Shown here piece by piece: positions 56,101-64,000 of a DNA stretch of 64,000 nucleotides. The stretch is from Prunus persica. Taxonomy: Eukaryota; Streptophyta; Magnoliopsida; Rosales; Rosaceae. The position numbers were made by a program, and so were the translations under genes. Within the stretch, counting starts at the first letter, position 1. Every line of letters begins with the position of its first letter. The stretch covers positions 2,101,487 through 2,165,486 of the forward strand of contig NC_034009.1 of assembly GCF_000346465.2 (NCBI RefSeq), read 5' to 3'. The notes below the pieces were generated by a model, which worked only from the letters and a program-made list of their open reading frames with translations, did not search any database and had not been told where the DNA came from.

Positions 56101-56661
56101 TTACAAATCCAGTCCATCAGGACCAGTAACGGGACCAAGCAAATCACCCTGTAAAGTGGCAAGCATCATAAACTCCTTTGTTATATCTTCCCTCCTCATC
56201 CATCTGACTCCAAACACCTCGAAGCGAACCACAACATCCTTCTCTATCCTCGCAAGGTCATCATGCAAGAAGACGGGTTTTTCCCCAACAACATAGCGGT
56301 AATTTGGCATTTTTCTAGCAGAAAGAAAAACATATTTAACAGGTCCACATCTCAAGAAAACCCCAAGTCTGTGTACGTGATCAACGACTCCTTCCAAGAT
56401 CTCTCCCTTGCGAGGCAGGAACATCCGACAATTGAAAACTACAGGGAAGAACACATCTCCTGAGTTGTGTACAACTTCTCCTTTGCCGATCCTCTTTATG
56501 CCAGTGACTGCAAGAAAGTATCCAAGATCCTCGTCTGCCTTCTCGCTTAACAAACCCTCCAAAAGCCGTGTTACGATGAACCTCGAAGAAACAAGTTTGT
56601 CCCTGTCTAGATTTTCAGCAAGGACAGCCACTTCCCTGAGCAGTTCCACTTCATAAAACAT
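56101..56661 (-). CDS. RPB7-like protein, Pol II-like branch (copy 3)
   Basis: 186 residues. MFYEVELLREVAVLAENL, KADEDLGYFLAVTGIKRIGK, SGDVFFPVVFNCRMFLPRKG, ILEGVVDHVHRLGVFLRCGP, MPNYRYVVGEKPVFLHDD and GDLLGPVTGPD define an RPB7-type subunit. The beginning and the GEILEGVV/GPV pattern are closer to the Pol II RPB7-like branch than copies 1 and 2 are, but it is not the canonical RPB7. The tail is about ten residues longer. A duplicated 5' region (57400-58340) lies upstream, matching that of copy 2, although the proteins are clearly diverged. No lesion is seen. Which polymerase it joins is not decidable here. Confidence 0.82.
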   Translation of the reverse strand: MFYEVELLREVAVLAENLDRDKLVSSRFIVTRLLEGLLSEKADEDLGYFLAVTGIKRIGKGEVVHNSGDVFFPVVFNCRMFLPRKGEILEGVVDHVHRLGVFLRCGPVKYVFLSARKMPNYRYVVGEKPVFLHDDLARIEKDVVVRFEVFGVRWMRREDITKEFMMLATLQGDLLGPVTGPDGLDL

Positions 56662-57399
56662 GTTCAGATCTACTTCAAAAACTGGCCAAAAGAAACAAGG
56701 TTACAAAGGTTTCAGAATCAATCCACCTGCTTCTTAGGAAACGCATAAAGGGAAAACAAAGGCCCCAGAAAATTGAAAACAGAGAATGAAAAACGAGGAC
56801 CTCTCTAAATAATAGAACCGGTGGCCTATAGGGAGCTAATTAACTATCAAGCATCGACTGGTCGAATGGTGCAAATACAGAATCATATGTATCACGGTAT
56901 CAACAGCAGTAATAAGATACTAACAAACTAGGTATATATTCAATCAGGAATTAAAATTTCCAAATCACTGGAACAAGTCTGTTAAATGAATTTTCTAAGT
57001 GGAAACCTGCTGGTGGTATCAAAGTCAACTCAGAAATTGGGCCACGTTATTTCTATCAGACACAATTATCAGAAAGACCTTGCTAACGAGGGAAACATGA
57101 TACATAACATGCATTCAAGAATCATCCATTCACAAGAAATCAAGAAGGCCACATACATTCTCTCATCTGACTCTTATAAAAGACCTCTAAATCCATTCTT
57201 AAGAGATGCATCTCTTCCTCTTCGGCACTGCTAGCCAAACAGTTGAGCACCACTCAGTTTGTCGGGTATAACTCATTAAATTCCCTTCAATCAAATATAC
57301 AGTTGATTAAAAAATCTCAGTTATAATCATATTACAGTAATTGAAATAATAGTAGGATTCTTAGAATTTCAATTTCTGAACAGTAGAAAGCAAAATTCT
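56662..57399 (-). other. 5'-UTR intron region of RPB7-like copy 3
   Basis: No gene. Interpreted as intron or leader by position and by the duplicated 5' region beyond it. Confidence 0.4.
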
Positions 57400-58340
57400 C
57401 TGCTCCAACTAATCTTTAACATCTAGACAATCCTTTAGCTTATCAGATCCTAACTTCTCTCTGTAAGTCTCCATTTCTCCTAAAAATTTATAATTTCTCA
57501 TATCTGATATCTGTAGAGCAAACATAAATGCATGAACCAAGTACATGCAGAGCAGTTCCTATGACTCCATTAATATACATTGCAAATCAAAGCTTTATCA
57601 ATCAAGTCATTTTGCTCAAAAACCCAGATACAGAGAGCTCACAAATACTTGAACGCATATGACTTTAATCTTAAAGAAGTAAAATTCAAAGGCCATGAGA
57701 CATAAATTACAAATCTGAGGATATTGAAATTTGCGAAAGATCAACAAAGATGGCTTAAGAGCAAAAACCTGGTTACGATTTGAGAAGAAAACCCGATAGA
57801 GAACTTACAGGGGCTCTGAAAGAGATCCACAGGTGGGACGAAATTGATGGGTAAGAAGAAATGGAAGGCTTTTCACGGAGTTTGAATGAGTGAGAGACCA
57901 CGCAGCACTGTGTGTGTAGTTTTGCTCTTTCAAGGTGCTTTGTTTTATAATGAGCTGCTAGGGGATGTTTGGCAAGTTGGTCATCGTAACCCCTATATCG
58001 GATAAGACCAATTTAATAGGTTGCCACCTATTCATCCTATTTCGTTTTTTTTTTTTTTTTTCCTTAACACAATTGATATTGGTTTTCTTGTTTTCCAGTA
58101 CATCTTAAGTCAACACTTTAATAAATAAAACATTTATTAAAAAAGAAGGAGAAGAAGAACACAACCACGGCAAGTTTAATCATATTTGGTAAAATTGTTG
58201 ATGAAAGTTGTTTGTGGAATTTTTTATTATTATATAGTTTATCTGAAATTTTTAGATAAATTTTACACTCGTATTTGTTGAAAAGGGAGGCATAGCTTTG
58301 AAAATGGAAATGAAAATCAAGCATTTTGTGGTTTAAAAAT
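57400..58340 (-). repeat. Duplicated 5' region, copy 2 (upstream of RPB7-like copy 3)
   Basis: The partner of 53500-54530, collinear over almost its whole length with small indels. The block GGGATGTTTGGCAAGTTGGT at about 57962 and GGTGGGACGAAATTGATG at about 57833 are nearly identical. On the minus strand it should contain the promoter and first exon. Confidence 0.85.
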
Positions 58341-58374
58341 CCGTGTTTTTCCGTGTATTACTACAAGTAACGTT

Positions 58375-58510
58375 CTTTTCATGTATCACTGCAGTAACGT
58401 TCTTTTTGTATATCATTGTCAGTAACGTTATTCTCGTGTATCACTGACAATTACGTTATTCCTATGTATCGCTGGCAATCACGTTCTTGCTATGCATCAT
58501 TGGCCTTTTC
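58375..58510. repeat. Minisatellite with GTAACGTTCTT units
   Basis: Four to five diverged units of about 30 bases, pattern GTATCACTGCAGTAACGTTCTT. The palindrome AACGTT recurs in most units. It is non-coding. Confidence 0.8.
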
Positions 58511-59312
58511 TCAGAGTCTGAGTCACACTTTTTTGTTTATTTCTCGTTTCTCCCATGTAGCAGTCTCTTGTGACTATGAATCACACATTTTTATTTATTT
58601 CAAGATTGAGAGGGAAGAAGAATTTAGTGATATGAGAAATGAAGAAATGGCATAATATAATCGTTCTTTTATTAAGTTGCAAGATTGATTAGTAGATTCA
58701 GTTTGTGGTAGTAATAGTGATAATTTGCTATAAGAATTCTAGGTCTCCTCTTTGATGTAAGATCTCAAGTGCTTGAGTAAATTCTTAACCATTTGAATTG
58801 CAAGCCTCTTATGTATACGTTCAATTTGTAATACCATGTTTAAACATCCAATCTCAATTGCAAGCCTCAAACACCCAATCTCATATTTGAACCTACCAAT
58901 TAAAATTTAGTCCCTCTAATAGAGATAGAGAGAGTTGGAGTACCATTTGATCGAATGATTTATAGTTAGATGACCAAATTGTAATTTGGGGACAAATTAA
59001 AGAGGATTTCCATCAAAAACCTTAAAATGGAAAATCCATTTTCTTTTTTTGTCTTTTTATTTTATTTTAAAAAGGGTACAAGTGCTGCCAAACAGCGTTT
59101 TAGATATTTACTCCCCCGCCATGGATAATAAGAAGTTAGCAACATAGCCACAAAATAAAGGAAGAAGAAGAAGTTACGCTGTTCGTTAGTCTATCTGTTG
59201 AACCCCCAAAAACCTCACAAAACCCTCGACAATCTCACAGTTTCATCCATCAATTGTGTTTGTTTGGTTTCGACATTTTCACTAAATTGATGCACCTCTG
59301 TCTCTTTATTCC
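58511..59312. other. Intergenic and promoter side of CFM3
   Basis: No gene. 59100-59312 should contain the transcription start of the following gene, since a leader with AACCCCCAAAAACCTCAC is present. No clear TATA box was identified. Confidence 0.4.
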
Positions 59313-62300
59313 GTGATGACTCTTGTGCCCAGTCGTCAACTTTACCCAACGAGCTTATTCGACTCATTCCAGAGCTCCTTCTCAAAGTTCCATGGCCCCC
59401 ACATCCATTTATTCAGGTGCGGTTCCTCCATTCCTTTCAAAAAGCACACTTTCTATGCCACCCACTACACTATCAGCTCTACTTTAAACCCTGAGCAAAA
59501 CCCACTAAGGAAATCAAATTTTGTTAGGAAAAATCAACCCATTTCTCAATATAAACCCAAGAAGAATTTTTCTAGCAGTAGTTGGATTGATAAATGGAAT
59601 GAATCCCACAAACATAATCGCCCAAAGCCACCCCGGGCTGTGTTGGACTATCAGAGTAGTGAAAGTGGGAATTTGAGTGGTTCAGGATATGCTGAGGGTG
59701 ATGGCGGTGGGGGTAGAAATAGTAGTGGTAGTACAATGGAGAAGATTGTTGAGAAATTGAAGAAATTTGGGTACGTTGATGATAGTAATGAGAATAAAGG
59801 GGAGGTGAGAGACAGTGTGATTGAGAAAGGTTCTGTGGAGGATATATTTTATATTGAGGAAGGAATGTTGCCAAATTCAAGAGGTGGGTTCTCGGAGGAA
59901 TCACCATTAGGGATAGAGAATGTGTTTGGAGGTGATGGTAAGGTGAGGTTTCCATGGGAAAAGCCAAAAGAGGAAGAGAAGCAAGAAGAGGGTTCAGTGA
60001 GGAGGAAGAGTAGGACTTCATTGGCAGAATTGACGCTTCCCGAGTCAGAGTTGAGGAGGTTAACGAATTTGACATTTCAGAAGAAGCACAAGACTAGGAT
60101 TGGTGGTGGTGGTGTTACTCAAGCCGTAGTGGAGATGATCCATGAGAGATGGAAGACTTCAGAGATTGTGAGATTGAAAATTGAAGGACCACCAGCTCTT
60201 AACATGAAGAGAATGCATGAGATATTAGAGGTTTGCTTCTTATGATTTAGTTACAGCTTTCTGTTTATGCAATTTTGTTTTAATTTCTTTATATTCGACA
60301 AATTTACATCTATTTTATCATATTTTGAGCTGTAATTATTGATTAGATATTAATTGAAAGGATATATAGGAATTTTGTTTTGTTGTCAAAAGGATATATA
60401 GGAATAAAACACAGAAAGTATAAAACAAAACTTTTATATTACATCTCTGCAAGAATTTCATGTCCAGTAGAAAATGGAGGGCTGCCTCCGGTTCTTAAAT
60501 GTATGCCACAGAATAGAAAATGGAGCTAGAATTTGAAGCTCAAGGAATTTTCTTTGCTGTTGAACTATGTTGATTGGTCAGTGGAACTGAACACAAATAT
60601 CTAAACATTTATTTGTCCCTTAGTTGGTGGATGTTGAAGGTAGAGATTCTTGTCCAAATTGTTTGACAAACAGCTTTTGTAGGCTTGAAATGATCTGAAT
60701 TAAAAGCTTTCCTTTTTGCCTTTTCACTTGGTATTTATTTTCTGTAATGAAATCTTTCATTAAGCAAACATAAAGAAAGAAAAAAGTAAAAGTTTTTAGA
60801 ATAGCATATTTGAGAATTTCTAGGTTGTTCCTATCCAATTTGTTTATGTAATTTTGTTTTCTGTTGTTATGATCAGCGAAAAACTGGTGGTTTGGTGATT
60901 TGGAGGTCTGGCACATCCCTTTCTTTGTACAGAGGTGTGAGCTATGAGGTTCCTTCAGTAAAACTAAACAAGCGGATATACAAGAAAAATGACATTTCTT
61001 CCGCACCCTTACCAACTGTTGCTGATAAATCTGTGGGAGACTTTGCTGAGCTTGCTTCTTATAGTAATGTAAAAACACCCCAAGAAAAGTCAGAGAATAC
61101 TTCCCAGGAGAAGGAAGACACAGAACAATTGGCAGAAGTGAAGTATGAAGATGAAGTAGACAAACTTTTAGATAGTTTAGGCCCTAGATTCAAAGATTGG
61201 CCAGGATGCGATCCATTACCTGTAGATGCAGATATGCTCCCGGGGATAGTTCCTGGTTACCAGCCTCCCTTCAGGGTACTTCCTTATGGAGTGCGATCTA
61301 CCCTCGGTTTAAAGGAGGCAACATCTTTAAGAAGGCTGGCTAGGGTTCTTCCACCACATTTTGCTTTAGGTATGCATTTTCATGTGTTGCACATAATTGA
61401 CAAGATGCTTATTTGATTATTGTATGAATTTTGTCTGTAGGCCGAAGCAGACAGCTCCAGGGTCTAGCAGTGGCCATGGCTAAATTATGGGAAAAAAGTT
61501 TGATTGCAAAGATTGCACTGAAACGTGGTGTTCAGCTGACTACTAGTGAGAGAATGGCTGAAGACATAAAGGTAATGGAACTCGGTTCGATTTATGACTC
61601 ACTCCTACCTAATTATTGTCAAGGTGCACCTTGCCACGTACTTATGTTGCATTCAACTGCTAAACTCAAAATTGGTGTGCTGAGTTTCTAAATCAATGGG
61701 TGAATAGTACCTCATATAGTTAGTTATTGAGTCCAGCTATCAGTATCTATCATATGAATATTTTAGCAGGCAACTGGGAACTGGAATATGATATAATAAA
61801 GCAGATTACATTTGTAGTGTTGGCCAATTGGCTACTTATTAAGAGAGAGATAAAGAAAAAGACAAGATTAGCCAGGTCCAACTCTTTTGCTAGAGATTAT
61901 TTGTTAGTAGTATTAAAGTAAGTTGACTCACTGGGAGAAGTTTTACATCAGAAAGGGACTGCATCCTTTAAGGAAACTGAGAAATAAATTTATTTTTGTC
62001 TAAGGGCTTACCGAGTGCAATGCAGTGTCTGTCTTGTTCATCCTTCCATAATATCGTTCTGACTGTTATTTAGTCAATGTTTTCTTCATTGCCTATTTTG
62101 TGGGAATTAACCAAATCAACTCTTAAACATAAAATTATAATTCTGTGTGCTGTTACTTTCAGAAATGCTTTACAGGTGTGCCAGAGAAAGTAGTTTTCTT
62201 TGTTTTCCTAAATTCTTTTGCTTCTGTGTTCATCCTTTTGTCTGGAGTGTATATCTAGATGTTTTCGCATCGGAATGGCATCTCTGTAGATAAGGTTATT

Positions 62301-64000
62301 CCTTTACAATAAGATTAGAGGTTCTGGGTCTTCTGGTCAGTTTTTTCCAATTGCTACTTATAGCATGCATGGTTTGTTAACATTGAATATTAAAGGCTAG
62401 TTTATCACTCCATATATTCATTTGTAAATAATTGGTAATAAATCACTTCATCACTCAATATTTACACCTGTTCATATTAGCTAATGTGTGTTCTTAATTC
62501 ATATTTATACAATTAAATGTTATTTATTTGCTGCAGAGATTGACGGGGGGTGTCATGCTATCTCGAAACAAGGACTTCTTGGTCTTCTATCGGGGGAAGA
62601 ATTTTTTGTCACCAGATGTCACTGAAGCGTTACTGGAGCGGGAGAGATTGGCAAAATCCCTTCAAGATGAAGAGGAACAGGCAAGGTTGAGAGCTTCAGC
62701 CATGTTCATACCAAATGTTGAAGTAGCACAACACTTTGGTACCGCTGGTACACTTGGAGAGACTTTGGATGCAGATGCTAAGTGGGGAAAGAGGTTGGAT
62801 AAAGAAAAAGTTATGCGAGAAGCAGACATATTAAGGCATGCCCATCTGGTCAGAAAGCTTGAACGAAAGCTTTCCTTTGTAAGTACAGAAACTTGGGATT
62901 GTCTTGCAAAATTCTTATTGGATTTAGTATAAGAAACATCTTGTAGTCTAACAAAAAGTCTTTCTGTCATAAGTCCCTTTGAATACTTAATATGCTATTT
63001 TATATCACGCGGTTCCAGTGCTAGAATTTCGCTTCCTTTGAACTTTTGAATTTTGTCTGTTAGGCTGAACGAAAGCTAATGAGAGCTGAACAAGCCTTAT
63101 CTAAGGTAGAGGAATCTTTGAAACCATCCAAGCAGCAAGCAGACCCAGAAAGCATTACTGATGAGGAGAGGTTTATGTTTCGTAAGCTTGGGTTAAGGAT
63201 GAAAGCTTTCTTACTGCTTGGTATAACAATTCTCCATCTACCAATTTATCATGCTGTGATTTTATTATGGTTTACTTATCAAAACTTGATTTCTTCAGGT
63301 AGACGTGGAGTATTTGATGGTACAGTGGAGAACATGCATTTGCACTGGAAGTACCGGGAGTTGGTCAAGATAATGGTGAATGCTAAAACTTTTGAACAGG
63401 TCAAAAATATTGCATTAGCACTTGAAGCAGAGAGTGGAGGTGTCTTGGTTTCAGTAGACAAAGTTTCCAAAAAATTTGCTATAATTGTGTACCGAGGAAA
63501 GGACTATCACCGACCTTCTACATTGAGGCCAAAGAATCTTTTGACAAAAAGGAAAGCTTTGGCACGCTCTATTGAACTTCAAAGACAAGAGGTATCACTA
63601 AAAATTTGAATGCTAATAGCTCCTGGTTTCATAAGATATTATGACCCATATGCTCGGAGTGATTTGCCCCTACATGTAGGAGGCTTTATTATTTATTGCT
63701 TGATATGTTTTTGTGAACAATAATGGTCCTGACTTATTTTTCTCTTTGTTGAACAGGCTCTTCTAAAACATATTTCAGCTGTGCAGAGTAAAGTGGACAC
63801 ACTTAGATCCGAAATAGTATGCCCCTTTATACATTTTAGTTATTGCTATTACACGTATTAACTATTTTAAATGGCAGGAGAAGTATATATACAACCCACC
63901 TTTTCCCTTTTCATTCCAAGTGGCTTATGTTTCACATTGATAGGAACAAATGGATAGTGTGAAAGATCAAGGAGATGAAGCATTGTACAACAAATTAGAT
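59313..64000 (+). CDS. CFM3: CFM3-type CRM-domain chloroplast group II intron splicing factor (5' part)
   Basis: Exons by eye: 59313-60230, 60877-61369, 61441-61571, 62537-62878, 63064-63220, 63299-63591, 63757-63816 and 63944 onward, leaving the window still coding. All phases agree. The Ser/Thr-rich N-terminus fits a transit peptide. Three CRM RNA-binding domains are seen: CRM1 about residues 237-325 ([28 protein letters not shown]), CRM2 about 440-545 ([35 protein letters not shown]) and CRM3 about 655-755 ([37 protein letters not shown]). Family members of this layout promote splicing of chloroplast group II introns with CAF1/CAF2. The text [14 protein letters not shown] and [12 protein letters not shown] is characteristic of the CFM3 branch in my recollection; CFM2 is the main alternative. 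Start: ATGATG at 59313; either Met is possible. Confidence 0.85.

Noticed and set aside
59572..60075. 167-residue minus-strand frame
   Set aside because: It is the shadow of CFM3 exon 1, whose coding sense is fixed by CRM domains and splice sites.

Overview
The window is plant nuclear DNA, almost certainly a woody eudicot. The evidence is GT-AG spliced genes with AT-rich introns, three plant-specific families (sieve element occlusion proteins, DUF247 proteins, a chloroplast CRM-domain splicing factor), duplicated RPB7-like subunits of plant-specific RNA polymerases, and many Ty1/copia, Ty3/gypsy-like, TRIM, LINE, SINE, PIF/Harbinger, hAT and Mutator-type remnants. Rosaceae is my best guess, but that is an impression and not a demonstrated assignment.

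Layout. 1-3.1 kb: a DUF247 gene with one in-frame stop. 4.1-7.1 kb: a decayed PIF/Harbinger transposon with convergent transposase and ORF1. 7.7-10.8 kb: a copia LTR split by a 2.7-kb gypsy-type solo LTR. 11.6-30.8 kb: a sieve element occlusion (SEO) cluster with SEO-A (splice site damaged), SEO-B (intact, 699 aa), a DUF247/SEO chimeric fragment at 27.3 kb, and a miniature SEO-C (201 aa). These are separated by MITEs, a SINE, copia and LINE scraps, and several copies of one promoter-like module. 31-43 kb: repeats, including a LINE 3' end split by a Mutator-like element, which itself holds a TRIM split by another solo LTR plus a hAT MITE. 43.2-45.5 kb: an intact DUF247 gene on the minus strand. 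47.3-49.6 kb: a third solo LTR of the same family. 50-58 kb: three minus-strand RPB7-like genes (two Pol V/IV NRPE7-like, one more like the Pol II subunit). 59.3 kb to the end: the 5' part of a CFM3-type chloroplast splicing factor gene, running off the window.

Main observations. The three gypsy-type solo LTRs carry tandem hairpins in which the loop is conserved while the stem arms change in a complementary way. Perfect target-site duplications allow the order of nested insertions to be read. SEO-B and SEO-C share a promoter block, and a larger module containing a characteristic pyrimidine/purine-rich signature recurs upstream of SEO and DUF247 genes, including one inverted copy. The RPB7-like cluster shows a duplicated 5' region in front of strongly diverged coding sequences. 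All intron-exon models were made by eye from splice signals, reading frame and comparison between paralogues inside the window.
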